From NCBI GenBank assembly GCA_934662565.1, contig CAKUKI010000001.1:124001-188000 (forward strand): 64,000 nucleotides of DNA, in the 5' to 3' direction. The notes beneath the pieces were generated by a model. It was not told where the DNA came from. It did no database searches and was given only the letters and a program-made list of their open reading frames with translations. The position numbers and the translations under genes are program-made. Every line of letters starts with the position of its first letter. Positions within the stretch are counted from its first letter, which is position 1. This document shows positions 57,136-64,000 of this stretch, piece by piece. This stretch comes from an uncultured Elusimicrobiales bacterium (GTDB taxonomy: Bacteria > Elusimicrobiota > Elusimicrobia > Elusimicrobiales > Elusimicrobiaceae).

Positions 57136-57744
57136 CTATAAATCTTGGGCGATTTTTTCGGCCAATACGGCGGCTCTGGCAAAGCCTTCGCCCGATAATT
57201 TATAGGCCCGCCCGCGCTTACTGCCAACGGAAGTTAAGCTACCCGCGCGGATTTCGGATAGCAATAGGCGGTCTAAGCGCCCCTCGGCATAGCCGGATTT
57301 ACGCAAGGCCTTGGATAAGTGTAGGGCGCTAAATTCATCTTCTTTACGCAAAATTTTGGCGGCGGCCAGCAAAACAAGCGCCGCGGTGGGGGCCGTAAGC
57401 AAACGGCTCTTGCGGCGGAATACTAACACGCCGTCTTCCTGCTTGAACAGGCGTTCCCAAAGGGTGTTTAGGGGAGTGACCGTTTGAGCCTGAACCGCTG
57501 GCACGGGTGTTTGGGTGGGTCTTTCCGTTGGCATAGGCGCACTTGCGGGCGGATTTAGCGGATAAGTGGGGCGCGGCCGCGGCGCAGCCGGCGCGTTGTG
57601 GATAACTTGCGGTTTGCGTCCGGTTAAACTTAAAAAAAATGCCCGTTGTTGCTCTATAAATTCACGCGGCCCCTCAGCTTCAAACTCCTCACCGGAAGAA
57701 AATTTGAAGCGGATTTTTAGTTTTTCGTTGTCTGTGTTTTCCAT
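57136..57744 (-). CDS. Conserved-looking hypothetical protein, possible winged helix
   Basis: The 202-aa product has a short charged N-terminal domain (about 1-45, IRFKFSSGEEFEAEGPREFI), a Pro-rich linker (about 50-95), and a C-terminal helical domain (about 105-202) whose ALRKSGYAEGRLDRLLLSEIRAGSLTSVG, given here as a pattern only, and GSKRGRAYKLSGEGF resemble a winged helix-turn-helix of the PurR/MarR size. It may bind DNA. No clear ribosome site precedes ATG 57744. A perfect DnaA box (TGTGGATAA, 57597-57605) lies within the coding sequence. No recognised family. Confidence 0.6.
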   Translation of the reverse strand: MENTDNEKLKIRFKFSSGEEFEAEGPREFIEQQRAFFLSLTGRKPQVIHNAPAAPRPRPTYPLNPPASAPMPTERPTQTPVPAVQAQTVTPLNTLWERLFKQEDGVLVFRRKSRLLTAPTAALVLLAAAKILRKEDEFSALHLSKALRKSGYAEGRLDRLLLSEIRAGSLTSVGSKRGRAYKLSGEGFARAAVLAEKIAQDL

Positions 57745-58440
57745 AGGTCAAACGCTCTTTTATTAAGTTATCCACCAAGGTTATAAACCCTGTTAGGCAT
57801 ATAATATAAAAAAACTTGTCTTATGTCAATATATGGCATTTAATGCCGTTATATGCCAAAAGCTGTTTATAACCACAATTCTCAGACGAGAAACAAACAA
57901 AAAACACCCCCAAATATAAGCCGTTTACTTAAAAAACAAGGTTGCTATTACGCAAAATAAGCTAATATATGACACATTGTTAAGTTTTTCTAAAAACATT
58001 TCCACAAGTTGTTAACGCGTTTTGAAAAAAATATTTTCATTTTAATGGGTTGTTTTGCACACTGAAAAAACTAAAAATCCCCCCCATTTTTGATAATTTG
58101 AAAAAGAGCTTGTTTTTGGGCGCGGAACCAAAAATGATGTTTTTGAAGGCATTATATGAAAAGCAAAAAGACACTTGAATTTGCAAAAACAGAAAGGAAA
58201 AAATGAATTTAATTAAAAATTCAAAAATGCAAAAATAGGGGTAAATTTGCAAAATGAAAAATTCTGCTGGTTGGGTGGATTTTTTCAAAAAAGTTTTTTG
58301 AATACTAACACCATACAATTTGCCAATATATCAATCGGACGAAAATGCGCTTTATTGCGAACCCGCCCAAATTTGATTTGCGGGGTATATAGATACCCCC
58401 CTTTTGCAATTTGGGGCGCTAGTGGTTCAGGCCCATAAAT
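57745..58440. other. AT-rich intergenic region with DnaA-box-like words
   Basis: About 700 bp between the divergent genes at 57744 and 58479. It has TTATCCACC (57768-57776), one mismatch from a DnaA box, several GGCAT/ATGCC dyads near 57834-57857, and a GGGGTAT/ATACCCC hairpin with an ATAG loop (58382-58399). No open frame with a ribosome site was found. Confidence 0.4.
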
Positions 58441-58449
58441 TGCTACAAT
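58441..58449 (+). promoter_or_regulatory. Extended -10 promoter of mutY
   Basis: TGCTACAAT (58441-58449) places the start near 58456, about 23 nt before the GTG start, leaving room for the GGGGG ribosome site. Confidence 0.55.
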
Positions 58450-58478
58450 AAAACAATAAAAATGTTTGGGGGCAATGC

Positions 58479-59528
58479 GTGGAAACTTTTTCTTCCGTCT
58501 TAATTCAGTGGTATCTGGCAAACAAGCGGGATTTACCTTGGCGCAACACGCAGGACCCGTATTTGATTTGGATTTCCGAAATCATCCTCCAGCAAACGCG
58601 CGTGGCGCAAGGGTTGGATTATTATTTGCGGTTTGTGCAACGCTTCCCCACAGTTTCCGCCTTGGCCGCCGCACCGGAAGACGAGGTGCTTAAACTATGG
58701 CAAGGCTTGGGGTATTATTCCCGCGCCCGCAATTTGCACGCGGCCGCCAAAAGCATGGGCGGCACTTTCCCCTCCACTTACGCAGGCGTTTTGGCCTTAA
58801 AAGGGGTGGGCGAATATACGGCGGCGGCTATTTGCTCGTTTGCGTACCGTATGCCGTATGCGGTGGTGGACGGAAATGTGTACCGTGTACTTTCGCGCGT
58901 GTATGGGATTTATACTCCGGTGGATAGTTCGGCTGGAAAAAAAGAATTTGCCGCGCTGGCCCAAAAATTATTGGATAAAACCCGTCCGGACTTATTCAAT
59001 CAAGCCATTATGGAGTTCGGCGCGTTGCAGTGCGTGCCCGCCGGAGCGGATTGTGCCCGCTGCCCATTTGCCAAGCGGTGTAAGGCGTATGCGGCCAAAC
59101 AGGTGGAGCAACTGCCCGTAAAAGCCTTAAAAACACAAGTCAAAGAGCGCTATTTTACCTATATATATGTAGAACAGGGCGGATATACTTGGCTTAAAAA
59201 GCGGCCGGCGGGAGATGTGTGGCAGGGATTGTACGAGCCTTTTTTAGTGGAAACTCCGCAGGCGGTGCTTTCCGCCGCGGCGCTACAACAGGCCGTGGTG
59301 CGGCAGAGTGGCGGGGTGTTCCCCCAAAAAGCATTGTTTACATTGGCGGCGGCCCCTGTAAAGCATATTTTATCACACCGGAAAATTTTGGCCCAGCTTT
59401 ATAAAGTGGTTTTGCCGCCAAGCGCCCCTGTGCCGGACGGATTTGTGCGCGTGCCCAAAGCGCAGGTGTTTCAATACCCCGTCTCCCGCTTGGTAAATTT
59501 ACTTTTGCAAAAAGCCGGAATGTTGTGA
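58479..59528 (+). CDS. mutY: A/G-specific adenine glycosylase MutY
   Basis: MutY removes adenine mispaired with 8-oxoguanine. The 349-aa protein has PWRNTQDPYLIWISEIILQQTRV with the family Glu, LKGVGEYTAAAICSFAY with the catalytic Asp following in VVDGNVYRVLSR, and the iron-sulfur cluster pattern C-x6-C-x2-C-x5-C in CVPAGADCARCPFAKRC. The C-terminal part resembles a NUDIX-like 8-oxoG recognition domain. The start is GTG 58479, 7 nt after GGGGG; the ATG at 58475 is in another frame. Confidence 0.94.
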   Translation: METFSSVLIQWYLANKRDLPWRNTQDPYLIWISEIILQQTRVAQGLDYYLRFVQRFPTVSALAAAPEDEVLKLWQGLGYYSRARNLHAAAKSMGGTFPSTYAGVLALKGVGEYTAAAICSFAYRMPYAVVDGNVYRVLSRVYGIYTPVDSSAGKKEFAALAQKLLDKTRPDLFNQAIMEFGALQCVPAGADCARCPFAKRCKAYAAKQVEQLPVKALKTQVKERYFTYIYVEQGGYTWLKKRPAGDVWQGLYEPFLVETPQAVLSAAALQQAVVRQSGGVFPQKALFTLAAAPVKHILSHRKILAQLYKVVLPPSAPVPDGFVRVPKAQVFQYPVSRLVNLLLQKAGML

Positions 59529-59565
59529 TAATTAGTACTGTTTGAACGCTTTGGACGATTTACAT

Positions 59566-59599
59566 AAAAAGAACCCCACCTTGCGGCGGGGTTCTTTTT
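59566..59599. terminator. Bidirectional terminator between mutY and the FadL-like gene
   Basis: AAAAAGAACCCC (59566-59577) pairs with GGGGTTCTTTTT (59588-59599). The inner sequence resembles the murG-fba terminator at 46.57 kb. Confidence 0.9.
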
Positions 59600-59624
59600 C
59601 ATAGTCTTTTATAAAATTACAAGG

Positions 59625-60860
59625 TTAGAACTTGTAGCCAAAGGTAAGGCCGAACATATCGCTCTTGCCGTTGGAGTAGCGCATGGGGATAGAACCGGAT
59701 TGCGCATTGGACGTGCCGTTTAAGGGCGTGGAGAAAATGTGCGAGTAGGACGCATCTACGCTCCAAGTATCGGTTTGATACCCAAGCCCCACATTGGCAA
59801 TATGGCGGTCGTCCACGGGTACCAAGGTATCCATGGCACTATCGTTGATGGGGGATTGGTCAAACACATACCCCGCGCGCACGGCCCAATTTTGGTTTAC
59901 TTGATATTCCGCACCCACATTCACGCGGATAGCATCTTTATATTTTTTCTGGTTGTGAATGGTGGGGGCCGTTTCGTTATCTTTATATTCAATTAAAATT
60001 TGGTCGTACGCACTCCAGAACGTGCCCACAATGCCGGTTTCAAAGGTCCACTTTTCCGTCGGGCGGAAAGAAATGCCCGCGGAAAGGCTGTCCGGCAGAG
60101 CGATAGAGCCTTTAGCGTCGGCATCCATAATGGTGGTTCCCGCCGCCCAACCGTTGGTGCGGATGCGGCCGTCCAAATTCTGTTTTACTTTGGAGCGGTA
60201 CAACGCGCCCAAGGCCCATTTTTCGGCCCATTCCGGCTTGTATAATAAGCTAAAGTTGCCGCCCCAGCTAATGCCGGAACCGCTGATTTGGTATTGTTTG
60301 CTGGGCACTGCCCCAATGGCGGGCGCGAACAAGACGGACTTTTGCTCAAAGCTGATGACCATGGCTTCCAACCCCATAGCCACGGAAAGTTCGTCACTGG
60401 CTTTTACGGCAATCGTGGGCGTAAAGGAAAAAGTTTCCAGTTTTACCTGATAGGCCAGCCCGCTGCCGAGCCAGCTGGCATAATTTTTATATTCCCCCCC
60501 TAAACCATAGCGGGAAAATCCGCCTAAACCGAGGGAAACGTCGTCGCTTACTTTGTGGGTAAGGTAGAAGTTAGGCAAGTACCAAACGTCGCGTTTTAAG
60601 TCGCGCGATTGGCCGGCCACGGTGGTGGTGGCATTGGCAGTCACCACGGTTATACCGGCTTGGGCTTGCGTGCCGTCCAGCTCGGTAATTAAGGCCGGAT
60701 TGGCGGCCAGAGAGGCGGCCTCGGCTTTGTTAGCCATAGTGGCGCCGCCCATAGCGGTACTGCGGGCGCTGTATTCGTACAAGCCGAACCCGGCACCGTA
60801 AGACGCGGCGGACCAAGACATCAGCATAACCGCCAGCGTGTAGGATAAGTATTTTTTCAT
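59625..60860 (-). CDS. FadL/TodX-family outer-membrane transport protein
   Basis: The 411-aa product has a signal peptide (MKKYLSYTLAVMLMSWSAASYGA) and begins the mature protein with GFGLYEYSARSTAMGGATMA, then ASLAANPALI, the Asn-Pro-Ala motif of FadL proteins, which pass hydrophobic molecules through a lateral opening. It has about fourteen strands and ends FGLTFGYKF with a terminal Phe. The start at 60860 follows AGGAGA; the longer frame to 60920 includes the upstream terminator region. The substrate is probably fatty acids or similar hydrophobics. Confidence 0.9.
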   Translation of the reverse strand: MKKYLSYTLAVMLMSWSAASYGAGFGLYEYSARSTAMGGATMANKAEAASLAANPALITELDGTQAQAGITVVTANATTTVAGQSRDLKRDVWYLPNFYLTHKVSDDVSLGLGGFSRYGLGGEYKNYASWLGSGLAYQVKLETFSFTPTIAVKASDELSVAMGLEAMVISFEQKSVLFAPAIGAVPSKQYQISGSGISWGGNFSLLYKPEWAEKWALGALYRSKVKQNLDGRIRTNGWAAGTTIMDADAKGSIALPDSLSAGISFRPTEKWTFETGIVGTFWSAYDQILIEYKDNETAPTIHNQKKYKDAIRVNVGAEYQVNQNWAVRAGYVFDQSPINDSAMDTLVPVDDRHIANVGLGYQTDTWSVDASYSHIFSTPLNGTSNAQSGSIPMRYSNGKSDMFGLTFGYKF

Positions 60861-60878
60861 AATCTCCTGTGCTACATA

Positions 60879-60911
60879 AAAATCCCCCGCCCTGTTGAAA
60901 AGGTGCGGGGG
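60879..60911 (-). terminator. Terminator of the TPR gene
   Basis: CCCCCGC (60884-60890) pairs with GCGGGGG (60905-60911), with further CCT/AGG pairing inside, and runs on the minus strand into ATTTTTA. Confidence 0.85.
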
Positions 60912-60922
60912 TGTTATCAAAA

Positions 60923-61573
60923 TTATTTTTTCAATTCGTTAATTTTATCTTTAGCAAAAGCGCCCCAATAACTTTTGGTGTAATCTTCCAACAGTTTTTT
61001 GTAAGTTTCCAGCGCTTCGGCCTTTTGCCCGGCCAACTCTTGCGATAGCGCCAGCGTAAAATACGCTTGCGGCAACGCAAAACTGGTGGGGTTTTGGGCA
61101 ATAAACTGCTTCATGGTTTCAATAGATTTATCATATTGTTGGGTGGCTTGATAGGCCGCCCCTAACGATAAATCCGCCACGGTGGCTACTTGCGTGTTTT
61201 TGGCTTGCGCGCGCAAGGCGGTGTAAACATCCAACGCTTGGGCGTAGTTTTCTTGGGAATAGAGCAAATCCCCTTTTAACAGTTGGGCGTATTGCGCGGC
61301 GTTGGAGCCCGGATATTTTTGGTTGACGGCATCCAACAAATTAAATGCTTCCTGTTGGCCCGCGCTGAGTAGCGCCATTTGGGCCACATAATAATCCGCC
61401 CAAGAGGCTTCTTCTACTTTTTGGCAGTGCGCCTGATAGGCCGTGCCTACCACCAAAGCCACCACTAAAACACCCAAACCGGTCAACACGGCTTGTTTGC
61501 GGCGTTTGCAAAAGGAGCCTAATTGTATCAGGCCCGCAGTAATAAAATCATGATTATTCGTTTTGTTAGCCAT
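60923..61573 (-). CDS. Membrane-anchored TPR protein (YfgM/TPR_21-like)
   Basis: The 216-aa product has one transmembrane helix (about 33-52) followed by tetratricopeptide-like repeats (LLDAVNQKYPGSNAAQYAQLLKG as a pattern, AQALDVYTALRAQA and AEALETYKKLLEDY). Its layout matches YfgM-type proteins that work with membrane-protein chaperones and BAM-related steps. The ATG at 61573 lies exactly 6 nt past a TATAAT, so the message should be leaderless; the longer frame to 61645 would include this promoter. It lies 38 bp from the deaminase gene. Confidence 0.8.
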   Translation of the reverse strand: MANKTNNHDFITAGLIQLGSFCKRRKQAVLTGLGVLVVALVVGTAYQAHCQKVEEASWADYYVAQMALLSAGQQEAFNLLDAVNQKYPGSNAAQYAQLLKGDLLYSQENYAQALDVYTALRAQAKNTQVATVADLSLGAAYQATQQYDKSIETMKQFIAQNPTSFALPQAYFTLALSQELAGQKAEALETYKKLLEDYTKSYWGAFAKDKINELKK

Positions 61574-61579
61574 ATATCT

Positions 61580-61585
61580 ATTATA
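61580..61585 (-). promoter_or_regulatory. -10 element giving a leaderless TPR mRNA
   Basis: TATAAT on the minus strand (61585-61580) is followed by 6 nt and ATG 61573. Confidence 0.6.
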
Positions 61586-61611
61586 GTAAATGTAAACGGG
61601 TAAAAGAACGG

Positions 61612-62118
61612 TTATTTTAAGTCTTCCGCGGTTAATTGGCGGCATTCAATCCCGTTTTTTTCCAAAAATATAATGCCTTCTTGGCTGCGGTCGTATTTAT
61701 TTAAGTAATATACTTGTTTGATGCCCGCGCTTACAATTACTTTGGCGCAGTGTACGCAGGGGGACCACGTCACATATACGGCGGCACCGGCGGTGGAAAT
61801 GCCGTTTTTGGCCGCAAAGGCTATAGCGTTTTGTTCGGCGTGGAGTTCGTTGGAAATGGACCACTTGCCGTGTAAATCGTAAAAATCACGGCTGGCCACA
61901 AAATCCGCATACGTGGGGTATTTATCGGCATAGTGGTCTTTATATACTTTGGTAAAGTGTTCTTCACAATGCTGTTGGCCGGTGGGCGTGCCGTTAAAAC
62001 CAATGCTTATCACGCGGTTATCTTTTACCAGTACCGCGCCTACGTTCAGCCGGCAACAGGTGGATTGGTCCGCCACCAGTTCCGCCATTTTAATAAATAA
62101 TTTGTGTTTATTTTTCAT
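61612..62118 (-). CDS. dCMP deaminase family protein
   Basis: The 168-aa product has the zinc deaminase motifs HAEQNAI (about residue 93) and PCVHCAK (about residue 120), and the N-terminal CRLNVGAVLVKDNRVISIGFNGTPTG segment with extra Cys and His found in dCMP deaminases and ComE-type proteins. It supplies dUMP for dTMP synthesis or salvages dCMP. AGGA lies 9-10 nt before ATG 62118. It precedes the TPR gene on the same strand and follows the DUF486 gene by 11 bp. Confidence 0.93.
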   Translation of the reverse strand: MKNKHKLFIKMAELVADQSTCCRLNVGAVLVKDNRVISIGFNGTPTGQQHCEEHFTKVYKDHYADKYPTYADFVASRDFYDLHGKWSISNELHAEQNAIAFAAKNGISTAGAAVYVTWSPCVHCAKVIVSAGIKQVYYLNKYDRSQEGIIFLEKNGIECRQLTAEDLK

Positions 62119-62129
62119 GGTAATTTATC

Positions 62130-62462
62130 CTACCATTTTTTGAAGATAAAAAATACCGCCGCCACCAAGCATAAAAAGCCTGCTAGGTGGTTCCATTTGA
62201 ATGTTTCCTTAAAATACAGGATAGAAAACCCCGTAAATACGCTTAACGTGATGACTTCCTGCATTACTTTTAATTGGGTGACGGTAAAATAACCGCTGCC
62301 GATACGGTTGGCCGGTACTTGCAAGCAGTATTCAAAAAAAGCAATCCCCCAACTGGCTAAAATAACCAGCCAAAGGGCTTTATCTTTATGTTTTAAGTGG
62401 CCGTACCAAGCAACCGTCATAAATAGGTTGGAGGCGGTGAGTAGTAAAATGGTTTTCCACAT
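62130..62462 (-). CDS. DUF486 (DMT-superfamily-like) small membrane protein
   Basis: The 110-aa product has four hydrophobic segments and the DUF486 hallmarks TASNLFMTVAWYGHL near the N-terminus and FFEYCLQVPANRIGSGYF followed by LKVMQEVITLSVF. It resembles half of a drug/metabolite transporter and is probably a dimeric membrane protein; its substrate is unknown. Its ATG lies exactly 6 nt past TATAAT, so the message should be leaderless. It heads a leftward operon with the deaminase gene. Confidence 0.85.
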   Translation of the reverse strand: MWKTILLLTASNLFMTVAWYGHLKHKDKALWLVILASWGIAFFEYCLQVPANRIGSGYFTVTQLKVMQEVITLSVFTGFSILYFKETFKWNHLAGFLCLVAAVFFIFKKW

Positions 62463-62468
62463 ACTTAT

Positions 62469-62474
62469 ATTATA
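62469..62474 (-). promoter_or_regulatory. -10 element giving a leaderless DUF486 mRNA
   Basis: TATAAT on the minus strand (62474-62469) is followed by 6 nt and ATG 62462. Confidence 0.65.
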
Positions 62475-62609
62475 ATAAAACAGGCTCCTGCCGCGTTTGA
62501 AAAAATTTGCAATAAAAATGCGCCCCTTTGTGTTGTATAAATGCGGGCTTTTTTTAGGGCCCTAAAAACCACCGTTACGGGTGGCATAATTTATATAATA
62601 ATAAAGACT

Positions 62610-63974
62610 ATGAATATTTTGAAAAACCTTTATTTATCCGGTCTTGTTTTAGCCGGCATTTGCGGAGGCGCGCAAGGGGCCGTTATTTCCCCCCTTCCGT
62701 CGGCGGATACTTCCGCCCGTCCGCAAGCGGAGTTTCCGGCGGCAATGGGTGCGGACGGTAAAGAAATTACCGGCCTTGACGCAACGCTTACGCTAGAGCG
62801 TTGTTTGGAAATTGCCATGGAAAACAACCCCTCCTTAATCAGCGCGCGGCTAAACGTGGCGGATGCGGCGGTAAGCGTCAGCTTGGCGAAAAGCAAATTT
62901 TTGCCCACTGCCACGGCGGGCGCCCAGCAGGATTATAATGTGACCAAACTGCCGGGCCAGTCCCGTACGGACCACGGCTCCGCGTCTTCTTATGTGGAAG
63001 CCTCTTTAACCATCAGCGGCATTACGGATTTGGCGCGCAACGTCAAAACGGCTAATTTGGCGTTGGAACAGGCCAAATTGGCTTTGGAAAAGGCCGAACA
63101 GGAAGTAGCCAGTAATGTAAAAAGCAAATTTTACACGTTGCTTTCCGCCCAAAAAGCGGTGGAAATACGCACCAAGGCGCGCGATTTGTACCAAGACCAA
63201 TACAACCGCGCCCAAGCCTATTTTGAAAACGGCCTTCGCCCCAAAGTGGACGTGACCACCGCCGAAGTAAACTTAAATAACGAAGATTTAAGCCTTATTC
63301 GCGCCAAAAATTTGGTCAATACATCTTCGGCCAATTTGGCAAATGCTATGGGCGTGACGGCGGGCAAAACGCTGGTGTTGGATAACCAAATAGACGAAAC
63401 GCCGTTCCAAATTACGCTGGAAGAAGCCGTCCGCACGGCGTATGCCCAACGGCCGGACGTGTTGTCCTCCCAAACGGGGCTTAAAATCAGCCGCATTAAA
63501 CTTAATCAAGCCAAAGCGGGGTATTGGCCCACGTTTTCTTTTTCGGCCAGTTTCAGCAAAAGCGGCGACGACTTTTATTTGGATAACGAAAACACCAAAC
63601 TTTTAGCCGCGGTGGAATTGCCTTTATTTAATGCGTTTCAAACGTATAACGGGGTGAAACAGGCTAAAATTTCTTTAGCGGGAGCGTTAAACCAAGACCG
63701 CAGTTTAATGAATGATGTATTTTTACAGGTACAGAGCGCCTATTTGAAGTTGCAAGAAGCGGGCGACAGTGTGCCAATCGCCCAATTAAACGTGCAAAAA
63801 GCCAAGGAAAATTTAGATTTGGCCCAAGGCCGTTATAACGAAGGTATCGGCGATATTATTGAACTAAAAGATGCCGAAGTTTCTTATACGGATGCGGAAC
63901 TGAGCTACTTAACCGCCCGTTATGATTACGCTACCGCAGTAGCCGAACTTAAACAAGCAATGGGGACTAAATAG
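62610..63974 (+). CDS. TolC-family outer-membrane efflux protein
   Basis: The 454-aa product has a signal peptide (residues 1-20) and two homologous TolC halves with the pattern LTLERCLEIAMENNPSL, VADAAVSVSLAKSKFLPT, then TLEEAVRTAYAQRPDVLS and LNQAKAGYWPTFSF. The C-terminal half has the ARYDYATAVAELKQAMG end typical of the family. TolC trimers form the outer-membrane duct of efflux pumps. The start is taken at ATG 62610; no ribosome site is visible, and TATAAT lies 10 nt upstream, so its leader is only about 4 nt. The next gene starts one base after the stop. Confidence 0.9.
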   Translation: MNILKNLYLSGLVLAGICGGAQGAVISPLPSADTSARPQAEFPAAMGADGKEITGLDATLTLERCLEIAMENNPSLISARLNVADAAVSVSLAKSKFLPTATAGAQQDYNVTKLPGQSRTDHGSASSYVEASLTISGITDLARNVKTANLALEQAKLALEKAEQEVASNVKSKFYTLLSAQKAVEIRTKARDLYQDQYNRAQAYFENGLRPKVDVTTAEVNLNNEDLSLIRAKNLVNTSSANLANAMGVTAGKTLVLDNQIDETPFQITLEEAVRTAYAQRPDVLSSQTGLKISRIKLNQAKAGYWPTFSFSASFSKSGDDFYLDNENTKLLAAVELPLFNAFQTYNGVKQAKISLAGALNQDRSLMNDVFLQVQSAYLKLQEAGDSVPIAQLNVQKAKENLDLAQGRYNEGIGDIIELKDAEVSYTDAELSYLTARYDYATAVAELKQAMGTK

Positions 63975-63975
63975 T

Positions 63976-64000
63976 ATGAAAAAAATTCTTCACTTTCCGG
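63976..64000 (+). CDS. Start of a CDS, probably the efflux membrane-fusion protein (partial)
   Basis: ATG 63976 follows the tolC-like stop (63972-63974) after one base and encodes MKKILHFP up to the window end. A basic then hydrophobic start fits an exported or membrane-anchored protein; a membrane-fusion subunit is the usual neighbour of TolC, but this is inference. Confidence 0.5.

Overview
The window reads as a chromosome segment of a Gram-negative-type, peptidoglycan-containing bacterium, most likely a gut-associated Elusimicrobiota (Elusimicrobium-like) genome. That placement is an inference. It rests on orphan type IV prepilin genes with the GFTLIELLVVVLIIGILA leader, an LA_2272-type surface repeat protein, several outer-membrane barrels ending in Phe, a division cluster without murE or murD, and moderate GC with intergenic regions rich in hairpins and terminators. 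No rRNA, CRISPR array, transposase or phage structural gene was seen.

Layout. 0-6.3 kb: two prepilin genes flank the rimP-nusA-infB operon, which reads leftward. 6.3-15.5 kb: an outer-membrane barrel, then the rpsB-tsf-pyrH-frr block, broken between pyrH and frr by a + strand cassette (HpcH-type aldolase, thiamine-diphosphate enzyme, GtrB-like glycosyltransferase); an LA_2272 repeat protein follows. 15.6-23.4 kb: nadE, a MATE transporter, then yceD-rpmF-plsX-fabG-acpP-rnc and an ankyrin-repeat membrane protein. 23.6-26.1 kb: an AT-rich leftward island of four unrecognised genes, preceded by a strongly structured candidate noncoding RNA with its own promoter and terminator. 26.2-33.7 kb: a cysteine-rich secreted protein, a ChaN-like protein, tRNA-Arg with 84-bp repeats that copy its 3' end, a 48-aa Cys/His-rich protein, TPR and membrane proteins, two DNA-repair enzymes and redox proteins. 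33.8-46.5 kb: mnmE-mnmG-rsmG, a metallopeptidase, then rsmH-ftsL-ftsI-murF-mraY-ftsW-murG. 46.6-53.1 kb: fba, an M42 peptidase, transketolase, a PPC protein and a porin. 53.1-56.4 kb: 3.3 kb without convincing genes, with C-rich repeats on the left, an AT-rich core holding a perfect DnaA box, and G-rich tandem repeats on the right. 56.4-64 kb: an outer-membrane barrel, a winged-helix-like protein, mutY, a FadL-like porin, a TPR anchor protein, dCMP deaminase, a DUF486 protein and the start of a tolC efflux operon.

Most genes are housekeeping: translation (rpsB, tsf, infB, frr, rpmF, rimP), transcription elongation (nusA), lipid and cell-wall precursors (plsX, fabG, acpP, mraY, murF, murG), division (ftsL, ftsI, ftsW) and tRNA/rRNA modification (mnmE, mnmG, rsmG, rsmH). 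The parts most worth following up are the candidate noncoding RNA with its AT-rich neighbour cassette, the repeat and skew-switch region at 53-56 kb, a recurring promoter geometry that puts transcription starts exactly on start codons at eight genes, and an NAD synthetase whose glutaminase cysteine is missing.
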